A program made the position numbers and the translations under genes. A stretch of DNA of 64,000 bases, from positions 1 through 64,000 of the forward strand of contig NZ_CAKZHY010000169.1 of assembly GCF_936928535.1 (NCBI RefSeq), given 5' to 3'. The notes under the pieces are model-generated. The model did no database searches. It was not told where the DNA came from and saw nothing but the letters and a program-made list of their open reading frames with translations. Below are positions 44,999 to 53,896 of this stretch, piece by piece. Source of the stretch: an uncultured Bradyrhizobium sp. Lineage in GTDB: Bacteria; Pseudomonadota; Alphaproteobacteria; Rhizobiales; Xanthobacteraceae. Each line of letters opens with the position of its first letter. The stretch's first letter is position 1.

Positions 44999-46231
44999 AT
45001 GACGCTTTCGACCGTCTCCCCTGCCGATATTCGCCGTGCGCTGCTCTTGCGCGAAGAAATCGCGCTGCTCGATCTCAGACATGAAGCCGCCTTCGCTACC
45101 GGCCATCCGCTGTTTGCCGCCAACATGGCCGTCGACCGGATTGCGATCGAGGCCGCGGTGCGCCTGCCGCGCAAGGATGTGCCTGTTGCGATCTATGACG
45201 ATAGCGAGGGGTTGGTCGCTTCAGGCGCCGAATCTCTTGCCGCGCTCGGCTACGGCAATGTGCGGGCGCTCGATGGCGGGCTGAAGTCCTGGCGTGCGGC
45301 GGGCTATGAGGTGTTCGAGGACGTCAATTCCTATTCAAAAGCGTTCGGCGAACTGGTCGAGGCACGTCGTCATACGCCTTCGTTCAGCGCAGATGAAGTG
45401 GCAAAGCTGATCGCGGACAAGGCCAACATCGCCATCCTCGACGTTCGCCGCTTCGACGAATATGCGACCATGAACATTCCGGGCTCGGTCAGCGTGCCCG
45501 GTGCGGAGCTGGTGTTGCGCGCCGGTCAGGCCGCGCCCGATCCCGACACCACCATCATCGTCAATTGTGCCGGCCGCACCCGCTCGATCATCGGCACCCA
45601 GTCCCTGATCAATGCCGGCGTGCCCAACAAGGTGCGGGCGCTGCGCAACGGCACGATCGGTTGGACGCTGGCGCGGCACACCCTCAACCATGGCGCCGAC
45701 AGGCGCGGCGCGATCGGGTCGTTCGAAGGCGGCCCGGCCAATGCCCGCGAGGTAGCCTATCGCGCCGGCGTCCGCCACGTCAGTGAGAACGAGCTGGCGG
45801 CGCTGGTCGCAGAGACCGGTCGCACGCTCTATCGCTTCGACGTGCGCGATGCCGAGGAATATGCCGCCGGTCATCTTCCGGGCTTTCGCCACTATCCCGG
45901 CGGCCAGCTCGTGCAGGAGACCGACATCGCAGCGCCGGTGCGCGGCGCGCGCATCGTGCTGACCGACGACAGGGGCGTACGCGCCGATATGACCGCATCC
46001 TGGCTCGCACAGATGGGCTGGGAGGTCTATGTCCTCGAGGGCGGCTATGGCGGAACGCTGGAGGCCAGCCCGCCGCTGGTGCTGCCGAAGCCCGATCCGG
46101 CGCATCGCTACCGCAGGCCATATGAGGGCACGGATGTTGCCGAGAAGGCGATGCAGGCCTATCTCGACTGGGAATATGGCCTGGTCGAACAGCTCCGGCG
46201 CGATGGCACGCACGGATTTTACGTGATCTGA
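44999..46231 (+). CDS. Triple-rhodanese protein with one catalytic Cys
   Basis: The 410-residue cytoplasmic protein carries three rhodanese-like domains (about 8-108, 128-225 and 262-352). Only the middle one has the active-site Cys190 in IIVNCAGRTRS, which should carry a persulfide. The first and third have Asp in the loop (AIYDDSEG and VLTDDRG) and are presumably inactive or structural. It probably transfers sulfur between thiols; the acceptor is unknown. Confidence 0.82.
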   Translation: MTLSTVSPADIRRALLLREEIALLDLRHEAAFATGHPLFAANMAVDRIAIEAAVRLPRKDVPVAIYDDSEGLVASGAESLAALGYGNVRALDGGLKSWRAAGYEVFEDVNSYSKAFGELVEARRHTPSFSADEVAKLIADKANIAILDVRRFDEYATMNIPGSVSVPGAELVLRAGQAAPDPDTTIIVNCAGRTRSIIGTQSLINAGVPNKVRALRNGTIGWTLARHTLNHGADRRGAIGSFEGGPANAREVAYRAGVRHVSENELAALVAETGRTLYRFDVRDAEEYAAGHLPGFRHYPGGQLVQETDIAAPVRGARIVLTDDRGVRADMTASWLAQMGWEVYVLEGGYGGTLEASPPLVLPKPDPAHRYRRPYEGTDVAEKAMQAYLDWEYGLVEQLRRDGTHGFYVI

Positions 46232-46238
46232 GTTCGTT

Positions 46239-46370
46239 ATCCGTCATCCTGAGGTGGCCGCCTCTTGGCGGCCCTCGAAGGACGACGGCCCGGCTGCATC
46301 GGGCCGTTCATCCTTCGAGGCTCCCCTGCGGTGCTTCGCACCGCAGGCCTCGCACCTCAGGATGACGGAT
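46239..46370. repeat. 132-bp dispersed palindromic repeat
   Basis: Perfect 18-bp ends (ATCCGTCATCCTGAGGTG and CACCTCAGGATGACGGAT) enclose several internal hairpins, between the rhodanese gene and serA. It shares words with the unit at 16607-16741. Confidence 0.8.
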
Positions 46371-46461
46371 CTGCCATCTTCCCCCCGTATCCAACCCCTA
46401 TTGTGCTCGGCCGCGTCCACGGTCTAAGAGCTGCGGCAAAGCCGTCATTTCAGGAGATTCC

Positions 46462-47706
46462 ATGCCAGCCCCAGGCCAAAGCCCTGAGCGGAGCGCGAAG
46501 GCGCTGCTGCTTGAAGGTGTCAACGACAGTGCCGTGGATCTGTTCAAGGGTGCCGGCTTCACCAATGTCGAGCGTCTGACCAAGGCGCTGGATGGCGAGG
46601 CGCTGCGTCAGGCGCTCAAGGGTGTGTCGCTGCTCGGCATCCGCTCCCGCACCCAGATCACCGACGAGGTGCTGGCAGCCGCCGACGGGCTGCTTGCGGT
46701 CGGCTGCTTCAGCGTCGGCACCAACCAGGTCGATCTCCTGGCGGCCCGCAAGCGCGGCATTCCCGTGTTCAACGCACCGTTCTCCAACACGCGCAGCGTC
46801 GCCGAGCTCGTGATCGGCGAGATCGTGATGCTGCTGCGGCAGATCTTTCCGCGCTCGGTGTCGGCGCATGAGGGGGGCTGGGACAAGTCCGCCGCCGGCA
46901 GCCGCGAGGTGCGTGGTCGCACCCTCGGCATCATCGGCTATGGCAATATCGGCTCGCAGCTCTCGACGCTCGCCGAAGCCATGGGCATGCGGGTGATCTA
47001 TTACGATCGCACCGACAAGCTTCGCCACGGCAACACCGAGCCGGTGGAGAAGCTGGCAGAGTTGCTGGCGCAGAGCGATGTCGTCAGCCTGCACGTGCCG
47101 GAGACGCCGGAGACCGCGGGCATGATCGGCGAGACGGAGCTGCGCGCGATGAAGCCCGGCTCGTTCCTGATCAACAACAGCCGCGGCACGGTGGTCGATC
47201 TCGACGCGCTCGCGGGCGCCTTGCGCGACGGCCACATCGCCGGTGCCGCCATCGACGTGTTCCCGGTCGAGCCATCTTCGAACTCCGAGCGCTTCAAGAG
47301 CCCGGTGCAGGGCCTCAACAACGTCATCCTCACCCCGCATATCGGAGGTTCGACCGAAGAGGCGCAGGAGCGGATCGGCGGCGAGGTCGCCCGGAAGCTG
47401 GTCGATTACTTCATCACCGGCTCGACGATGGGCGCGGTGAATTTCCCCGAGGTCCAGCTGCATCTGCGCCCGTCCGGCGCCCGCTTCAGCCATGTCCACC
47501 GCAACGTGCCGGGCATGCTGCGCCGGCTGAACGAAGTCTTCCTCCAGCGCGACATCAACATCGCCGCACAATATCTGGAGACCGCCGGCGACCTCGGCTA
47601 TGTCGTGCTCGACGCCGATCTCGGCGGCCAGGACTCTGGCGCGCTGCTGGCGCAGATTCGCAGCCTCGAAGGCACGGTCGGCGCGCGGCTGGTGTTCGAG
47701 CACTAG
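46462..47706 (+). CDS. serA: D-3-phosphoglycerate dehydrogenase, ACT-domain type
   Basis: SerA oxidises 3-phosphoglycerate with NAD, the first step of serine synthesis. The 414-residue length is that of the E. coli-like form. Motifs are the NAD site LGIIGYGNIGSQL, catalytic Arg in INNSRGTVVD, the Glu in VFPVEP and His in LTPHIGGSTEEA. The C-terminal ACT region (about 335-414) is present and may allow serine feedback. No other serine gene is adjacent. Confidence 0.93.
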   Translation: MPAPGQSPERSAKALLLEGVNDSAVDLFKGAGFTNVERLTKALDGEALRQALKGVSLLGIRSRTQITDEVLAAADGLLAVGCFSVGTNQVDLLAARKRGIPVFNAPFSNTRSVAELVIGEIVMLLRQIFPRSVSAHEGGWDKSAAGSREVRGRTLGIIGYGNIGSQLSTLAEAMGMRVIYYDRTDKLRHGNTEPVEKLAELLAQSDVVSLHVPETPETAGMIGETELRAMKPGSFLINNSRGTVVDLDALAGALRDGHIAGAAIDVFPVEPSSNSERFKSPVQGLNNVILTPHIGGSTEEAQERIGGEVARKLVDYFITGSTMGAVNFPEVQLHLRPSGARFSHVHRNVPGMLRRLNEVFLQRDINIAAQYLETAGDLGYVVLDADLGGQDSGALLAQIRSLEGTVGARLVFEH

Positions 47707-47816
47707 CTCGCCGTCACGTTCCGGTTGCATTGTCGGGCTTAAGCTCTCTAAACTGTGGCGTCATCGACGTGTTCCAGTCACGTCGAATTTGAGCTTCAGT
47801 TGCGTGAGTGTCCGCT

Positions 47817-48836
47817 ATGGAACGGGACGCTGTACTGATTGATCTTGCTCTTCAAGGCGGCGGTTCGCACGGCGCTTTCTCCTGGGGCGTGCTCGATCGC
47901 CTGCTGGAGGAGAAGTGGCTCACCATCGCTGCGATCTCCGGCACGTCGGCCGGCGCGATGAATGCGGCAGTGCTGGCGGACGGCTGGACCGACAACGGCG
48001 CCGAGGGCGCGCGCGAGGCGCTGGAACGATATTGGCGCCGTGTCTCGCGGGCTGCCGCCTTCAGCCCGTTGCAGCGCTCACCGCTCGACCGGCTGATGGG
48101 ACGCTGGACGCTCGATAGCTCGCCCTTCTACATCTTCACCGATCTGATGTCGCGGGTGCTGTCACCCTACGATCTCAATCCGACCGGCTACAATCCGCTG
48201 CGCGCGGTGCTGGCCGAGAGCATCGATTTCGAGCGCCTCGCGCGCTCGCCGATCCAGCTCTTCATCACCGCGACGCGCGTGCGCACCGGGCGCGGACGAA
48301 TCTTCCGCAACGCCGAGATCACGGCCGACGTGCTGCTCGCCTCGGCCTGCCTGCCGACCATGTTTCGCGCGATCGAGATCGACGGTGAGCCTTACTGGGA
48401 TGGCGGCTTTGCCGGCAATCCGACCATCACGCCGCTGGTCCGCGAGAGCGATGCGCACGACACCATTCTGGTCCAGATCAACCCGACGGAGCGGCCGGAG
48501 GAGCCGCGAACGGCGGCGGAGATCCTCAACCGGCTCAACGAGATTTCCTTCAACTCGCCGCTGATGAAAGAGCTGCGCATGATCGCGCTGCTACGCCAAG
48601 CGGCCGATCCCGGCAGCGGCGAGGGTGCGCGCTGGGCGAAAATGCGGACGCACCGGGTCAAGAGCGACATGCTGGCGAAGTTCGGGGCGTCGTCAAAGCT
48701 CAATGCCGAATGGGAATTCGTCTCGATGCTCCGCGCCGAGGGGCGCCTGGCCGCGGATGCGTTTCTCCACGAGCACGGCGCCGATCTCGGCCGGCAATCC
48801 ACCGCCGATCTTGATGTCCTCCTGGCGGAGTGTTGA
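47817..48836 (+). CDS. Patatin-like phospholipase
   Basis: The 339-residue protein has an intact patatin catalytic dyad: oxyanion loop GGGSHGAF (about 13-20), nucleophile Ser in SGTSAGAMN and Asp in YWDGGFAGNP. It should cleave an acyl ester; the lipid substrate is unknown. No signal peptide is seen. It is followed by a GntP permease after 3 bp. The ATG at 47817 is preferred over the GTG at 47808. Confidence 0.88.
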   Translation: MERDAVLIDLALQGGGSHGAFSWGVLDRLLEEKWLTIAAISGTSAGAMNAAVLADGWTDNGAEGAREALERYWRRVSRAAAFSPLQRSPLDRLMGRWTLDSSPFYIFTDLMSRVLSPYDLNPTGYNPLRAVLAESIDFERLARSPIQLFITATRVRTGRGRIFRNAEITADVLLASACLPTMFRAIEIDGEPYWDGGFAGNPTITPLVRESDAHDTILVQINPTERPEEPRTAAEILNRLNEISFNSPLMKELRMIALLRQAADPGSGEGARWAKMRTHRVKSDMLAKFGASSKLNAEWEFVSMLRAEGRLAADAFLHEHGADLGRQSTADLDVLLAEC

Positions 48837-48839
48837 GGC

Positions 48840-50294
48840 ATGGGTCTTCTCGGCCTGCTCGTCGGGCTCGGCCTGCTGGTGCTGTTCGCTTTTCGCGGCT
48901 GGAGCGTGCTATTGCTCGCCCCGTTCGCTGCGCTGGTGGCCGCGTGGTTTGGCGGCGAGCCGTTGCTGGCGAATCTCACCCAGGTCTTCATGACCAATGC
49001 AGCAGCATTTCTGGCGCAGTTCTTTCCGATCTTCCTGCTGGGCGCCGTGTTCGGCAAGCTGATGGATGACAGCGGCGCGGTGACGTCGGTTGCCGGCTTC
49101 ATGGCCAAACGTCTCGGCGAGCGTCGCGTCATCCTCGCCGTGGTGCTGGCCGGCGCCGCGGTGACTTATGGCGGTGTCAGCCTGTTCGTCGCGTTCTTCG
49201 TCATCGTGCCGATGGCCCGCTCGCTGTTTCGCGCGGCAGAAATTCCGCGCCGGCTGATTCCGGCTGCAATCGTCCTGGGGACGTCGACCTTCACCATGTC
49301 GGCTTTGCCCGGCACGCCGTCGATCCAGAATGCAATCCCGATGCCGTTCTTCGGCACGACGCCCTTTGCCGCGCCGGGCCTCGGGATCGTCGCCTCCCTG
49401 ATCATGCTCGTGACAGGTTTGTGGTGGCTGCATCGCGCTGAAGCTGCGGCGCGGCGCGCCGGCGAGGGTTATGGCGATGATCTCGATGATGCGACCGAGC
49501 GTGCCGCCGCTGACGAGCTCGTGCGCGAGCGTGCCACGACGGCGCGCGAGTTCGATCCGGCGGAGCTGACGCGCGGCCATCGCAGCGGCGAGCCGGCGCC
49601 GGTCGCAAGCGCCATCCTGCCGCTGGTCGTGGTTGTCGCGGTCAATCTCGTGATGTCGCTTGGCGTACTGCCGCGCCTGGACGTTTCCTATCTTGCCGAG
49701 CAGCGCTTTGGCGGTACGTCGCTTGCCGCCGTCGCGGGCGTGTGGTCGGTCGCGGTCGCCTTGACCGCGGCGATCGTCACGACAATAGCGCTGAACTGGG
49801 CTCGCCTGTCGGCGCTGCGGCAGACCATGGATGCGGGAGCCAACGCATCGGTGCTGCCGGCATTCAGCGTCGCGAGCCTGGTCGGGTTCGGCGCGGTCGT
49901 GGCCGCGCTGCCGGCGTTCACGACCGTGCGTGACTGGGTGCTCGCGATCGAAGGCGGGCCGCTGGTTTCGCTGGCGGTCGCGACCAACATCCTTGCCGCG
50001 CTGACCGGCTCTGCGTCAGGCGGCCTGACCATTGCCCTCGATGCGCTCGGGGACACTTATGTTGATCTCGCCGCAAGGACCGGCATCGACCTGGCCTTGA
50101 TGCATCGCGTGGCGGTGATCGGCTCGGGCACGCTCGATATCCTCCCTCACAATGGCGCGGTGGTGAGCTTGCTCGCGATCTGCGGCCTGACGCATCGCGA
50201 CAGCTATTTCGACATCGTCATGGTCGGCATCGTGACGTCGCTGCTCGCACTGGTGGCCGTGATCGCCCTGGGCAGTGTGCTGGGATCGTTCTGA
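48840..50294 (+). CDS. GntP-family permease (hydroxybutyrate/gluconate-like)
   Basis: The 484-residue inner-membrane protein has 12-14 helices with the GntP-family segments LAQFFPIFLLGAVFGKLMDD, ILGTSTFTMSALPGTP-like motif, and SGGLTIALDAL near the C-terminus. Family members import gluconate, citrate or 3-hydroxybutyrate. Adjacency to a patatin and a tannase-family hydrolase suggests uptake of a carboxylate released by hydrolysis (inference). Confidence 0.85.
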   Translation: MGLLGLLVGLGLLVLFAFRGWSVLLLAPFAALVAAWFGGEPLLANLTQVFMTNAAAFLAQFFPIFLLGAVFGKLMDDSGAVTSVAGFMAKRLGERRVILAVVLAGAAVTYGGVSLFVAFFVIVPMARSLFRAAEIPRRLIPAAIVLGTSTFTMSALPGTPSIQNAIPMPFFGTTPFAAPGLGIVASLIMLVTGLWWLHRAEAAARRAGEGYGDDLDDATERAAADELVRERATTAREFDPAELTRGHRSGEPAPVASAILPLVVVVAVNLVMSLGVLPRLDVSYLAEQRFGGTSLAAVAGVWSVAVALTAAIVTTIALNWARLSALRQTMDAGANASVLPAFSVASLVGFGAVVAALPAFTTVRDWVLAIEGGPLVSLAVATNILAALTGSASGGLTIALDALGDTYVDLAARTGIDLALMHRVAVIGSGTLDILPHNGAVVSLLAICGLTHRDSYFDIVMVGIVTSLLALVAVIALGSVLGSF

Positions 50295-50370
50295 GGCGAT
50301 TGACGCCGCCGCGAAGGTTACGTTGAATGCAGACGGCTGTCGGACACAAACAAGAGACCGGGTGGAAACA

Positions 50371-52032
50371 ATGACGCGAAAGAGCGCGAAGCTGTGCGCG
50401 ATGCTCGTGAGTGTGGCAGCTGTGCTGGGCGCGACCCGCGCAGTCGCGGCGACACTGGCGGAGGATGCGGACACCGTCTGCAAGGGGCTCGTCGGCGGTG
50501 CCGACCCCGTCAAGATCGACTCCGCGACGTTGCAGGCGCCGTCGCAACTAGCCGTCGCCGAGCGCGGGCCGACGCCGGCGGGCCGCATCGCGCCGGCCAA
50601 TCCCGCGTTCTGCAAGGTGCTTGGTCATATCGAGCCAACCGATCCCAAGGCGCCACCGGTCATATTCGAGGTCAACCTGCCGGTCGAATGGAACGGCCGC
50701 TCGGTGCAATATGGCGGTGGCGGCTTTAACGGTGTGCTGATCACCGGCCTCGGCTTGCCGCCGGCCTATCCCTTCGACAAGCCGTCGCCGCTCGCGCGCG
50801 GCTTCGTCACCTACGGCACCGATTCCGGTCATGAGTCCAAGCCGGGCGAGCCGCCGCAGCTGTTTGCACTCAACGACGAAGCGTTCGAGAATTTTGCCCA
50901 CCGCGCCTACAAGAAGGTGCGCGACGCCGCGGTCGCGCTGATGCAGCGCGCCTATGGCAAGAAGCCGGACAAGATGTATTTCATGGGCTCGTCCGAAGGC
51001 GGCCGCGAAGCCCTCACCATGGCGCAGCGCTATCCCGATGATTTCGACGGCATTTTCGCGCGCGTGCCCGTCATCAATTGGGTCGGCTTGCAGCATGCGG
51101 GCACCCGCTCCGGCCTCGTCACCATGGGCGCGGGCTGGATCAATCCGGCGCAAGTGAAGCTGGTCGGCGAGGCCGTGCGAGCCGCTTGCGACAAGGCCGA
51201 CGGGTCAGACGACGCGCTGGTGCAGGATCCCGTCGGCTGCAAGGCGGCGTTCAAGGTCGAGACGCTGCGTTGCGCCGACGGCAAGAGCGGCGATCAATGT
51301 CTCACCGATGCACAGATCAAAGCCGTGGACACGCTGCACGCCACCTACAAGTTCCCGTTTACGCTCGCCAACGGCCTCGACGACTATCCGGGATGGGGCG
51401 TGTCCGGCGAGGATACGCCGGCGATCGGGCCGACCGGCGGCTGGATGGCGTGGTGGCTCGGCACCGCGGCGCCGGCGCAGCCGCCTGCGCCCAACAACGG
51501 CATCGCCTGGATCTACGGTGCCGGCGGCATTCAATATGTGTTCGCGCGCGACCCCAAGCTCGACGTCACCACCTATAACGTCGAGGACCACAAGGCGCGG
51601 CTGCTGGAAGTGTCGAGCCTGATGGATTCGACCGACCCCGATCTCAGCCGCTTCCGCGCCCGCGGCGGCCGGCTGATCATGCTCGAGCACATGGCCGACT
51701 ACGCGCAGAGCCCCTATGCCGGCATCCGCTATTTCGAGAGCGTCGAGCGCAAGCTCGGCAAGGCGGAGACCGCGGAATTCGCGCGGCTTTACACCGCACC
51801 CGGCGTCGACCATGTCGGCTCCGGCGCACCCGCCAATGTCGACATGCTGAGCGTGCTGGTCGACTGGGTCGAGAAGGGCGCTGCGCCCGGCGATCTCGAA
51901 GTCACCGAGCAGAAGGTCGAAGCACCGTCATTCCCGGTCGCGCGCGCGATGCCGCTGTGCCGCTGGCCGGCCTGGCCGCATTACAAGACCGGCCCGGTGA
52001 CGGCAGCCGCGAGCTTCAGCTGCGCGCCGTAA
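50371..52032 (+). CDS. Tannase/feruloyl esterase-family hydrolase lacking the usual Cys pair
   Basis: The 553-residue secreted hydrolase starts with a signal peptide (LVSVAAVLGATRAVA). Family hallmarks are the nucleophile motif GSSEGGREALTMAQRYPDDF, the acid/His region ending PGVDHVGSGAPA, and a C-terminal LCRWPAWPHYKTGP. Classic tannases have CS-D-HC with a disulfide bridging the catalytic Ser and His; here both Cys positions are replaced (Ser and Val). Substrate unknown. GGTGGA five bases before the ATG at 50371 supports the start. Confidence 0.83.
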   Translation: MTRKSAKLCAMLVSVAAVLGATRAVAATLAEDADTVCKGLVGGADPVKIDSATLQAPSQLAVAERGPTPAGRIAPANPAFCKVLGHIEPTDPKAPPVIFEVNLPVEWNGRSVQYGGGGFNGVLITGLGLPPAYPFDKPSPLARGFVTYGTDSGHESKPGEPPQLFALNDEAFENFAHRAYKKVRDAAVALMQRAYGKKPDKMYFMGSSEGGREALTMAQRYPDDFDGIFARVPVINWVGLQHAGTRSGLVTMGAGWINPAQVKLVGEAVRAACDKADGSDDALVQDPVGCKAAFKVETLRCADGKSGDQCLTDAQIKAVDTLHATYKFPFTLANGLDDYPGWGVSGEDTPAIGPTGGWMAWWLGTAAPAQPPAPNNGIAWIYGAGGIQYVFARDPKLDVTTYNVEDHKARLLEVSSLMDSTDPDLSRFRARGGRLIMLEHMADYAQSPYAGIRYFESVERKLGKAETAEFARLYTAPGVDHVGSGAPANVDMLSVLVDWVEKGAAPGDLEVTEQKVEAPSFPVARAMPLCRWPAWPHYKTGPVTAAASFSCAP

Positions 52033-52068
52033 CATGTGAGCTGGAGCAGATCGCTATGGTGGCGGGTC

Positions 52069-53790
52069 TCATCCCGCCGCCATGGCCTGTGCTCCGCCAA
52101 GCAATTGCGCATTGAGCCGCCCGCCGGAGAACAGCATGTCGTCGAGCGCCTCGTCGATATCGGCTGAGATGACAGAGTTGCCGCCGTCGCGCGCGAGGCT
52201 CGCCTGCGCCAGCCGCCGCATCAATTCCTTGATGAACGCGCAGCTCGTACCGTCACTGCGGCGAGCCGCTTCAGCGACGACCGCCTCGTCGAGCGGCAAT
52301 CCCTTGCCGTAGAGGCGGATCAGCTTGCCGCGGCCGGCCTCGTCAGGGAGCGGCACTTCGATCGCCTGATCGATGCGGCCCGGCCGGCCGGCGAGCGCAC
52401 TTTCGAGTTGTTGAGGCCGATTGGTGGTCAGCACGAACAGGATGTCAGCATCCTGCTTCAAGCCGTCCATCTCGTTGAGAAGCCGATTGAGCAGCGGTTC
52501 TTCGCAGCCGCTCATGCTCTCGCGTTGTCGTGCAATCAAATCGACGTCTTCGATCACAACCATGGCAGGTTGTAGAAGGCGGGCGAGATTCATGTAGGCG
52601 CCGAGCAAGCCGATTTGCTCCGCCGTGATGATTAGCGTCGTGTGACCGGGCAGATGGGTTGCGAGATAGCGGATGGTGTGCGTCTTGCCCGTGCCCGGTG
52701 GGCCGTAGAGTAAGATACCCTTTCGGGTCGATTGCCCGAGGCGGCGCAGCATGTCCCGCGTGCCCACGAAGTTCAGGACGTTACGATCAAGTAGCCGCAA
52801 CGTCCGTTCAGGCAGGATCACCTGATCACGACCAACCGACGGAAGCCGGTGCACCGTGATCCCGCGCGAGCGCCCGCGGTAATCGGAATCGGCATCGAGA
52901 GAGAGAATTTTGCCGCGGTAGGTGCGCGCGGCCTGAACGGCGTCCTCCAACCCACTGAAGCACTGCTGGACAAGAGCCGAGCCTGCGGCCCCGGCCGGCG
53001 CCATGATTTCGATCCGTACGCCGGTCTCGCGGCCGTATTCCCGATGAATGGCCAGAAGCACCGCGTAGCGAAGGCCAGAGGTTACGCAAAGCCAAAGACC
53101 ATTGTCGAGGCATTTGGCCGGCATCGGTTCGCCGACGTCAACGTCATTGTACTGAAGCGGTGCGATTGCGGCCGCGAAACCGTCGTTCTGCATCAATCTC
53201 GACATGGACAGCGTTTCGTAACGGCGGTCCTCGGCGATACCCAACAGCCGGACCGGTGACGCGAACAACCGGTCGAGGGCGGCCTGGACGTCTGCCCGCA
53301 TGTGGCCTGGAAACTGGCGTACCGTCGTCACGAGCTCGCTCCGCGAGACGTCGGCGAAGTGCCAGTTCAAGACACCGAACGTGTAGTTGAACTCCTCCGA
53401 GGGCAGATCCTTCGACGCACTTGCTGCCGCGAGCACGCAATCTGCGCACAGCCACGCTGTACGATTCACCAATTGTGCTTCCGACTGCGCCTTAGGCTGA
53501 CCACAAAGCTCGCAGCAAGGCTTCGCCGTTTCGCCCGTGATCAGGAGCGGGTGGCCGGCGGCCGCGACACGCCGATGCGCAGATTCCAGCAGAGCACCAG
53601 CGACGGATGACGGATAGGGGCCACAGACTGCCGCGCCAAGCCTTTCGATGTCGGCAAAAATGGTGTCGGCTTCGCTCTCTCACTTGCCGAAGACGCGACG
53701 CAGGAGGTCAACGATGAACTCACGCGGAGTATCTTCATCGCCATGAAGAACAAGCTGAGCCGGCAAGTCGGCGACCTGAATATCGCTCAT
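52069..53790 (-). pseudogene. ClpS-like / ClpX-type zinc finger / AAA+ ATPase gene interrupted by an in-frame TGA
   Basis: One frame of 573 codons encodes three modules. Residues 9-86 align with ClpS (LVLHGDEDTPREFIVDLLRR ... CGPYPSSVAGALLES ... AGHPLL). Residues 93-118 are a C4 finger spaced C-x2-C-x18-C-x2-C as in ClpX (CELC ... WLCADC). From about 355 an AAA+ domain of the FtsH/Cdc48 class follows, with Walker A YGPPGTGKT (363-370), Walker B VVIEDVDLI and SRH NRPQQLESALAGRPGRID. Codon 37 is TGA (53680-53682), where ClpS homologs often have Ser after Lys; Ser TCA differs by one base. No ATG, GTG or TTG lies between it and a TTG/GTG at 53472/53469, which would cut the finger. Downstream coding is intact, so loss is recent or the stop is read through. 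Residues matching the ClpS N-degron pocket (N34, M40, H66 in E. coli) are not conserved. Confidence 0.72.
53680..53682 (-). other. In-frame TGA within the ClpS domain
   Basis: The codon between AAG (Lys36) and GAG is TGA; the frame before and after is continuous over 1.7 kb. A GTGA overlap with a 63-codon alternate frame (53492-53683) exists, but that frame is not protein-like. Confidence 0.7.
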
Positions 53791-53840
53791 GGAAAATCCC
53801 TTTACGCAACTTATAGTCGATAAGAACAAAAAAGGAACAT

Positions 53841-53869
53841 AAAAAGAAACGGCCGTCAAGCGACGGCCG
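53841..53869 (-). terminator. Intrinsic terminator of the EmrB-like gene
   Basis: A perfect 8-bp stem (CGGCCGTC/GACGGCCG, 4-nt loop, 53850-53869) is followed on the minus strand by TTTCTTTTT (53841-53849), 28 bp after the transporter stop. It insulates the ClpS-AAA+ gene downstream. Confidence 0.85.
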
Positions 53870-53896
53870 CGACAAATTCAATCGATAGCTGAGTGC

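Noticed and set aside
53680..53682. Selenocysteine at the in-frame TGA
   Set aside because: No catalytic role for the residue is known in ClpS, and I saw no SECIS-like hairpin just 3' of it. The codon aligns with Ser, not Cys, in homologs.
53492..53683. 63-codon ORF (start GTG) overlapping the TGA in the ClpS frame
   Set aside because: It looks like a GTGA stop/start overlap, but it is Arg/Trp/Ser-rich shadow sequence, while the other frame carries recognisable ClpS and zinc-finger motifs.
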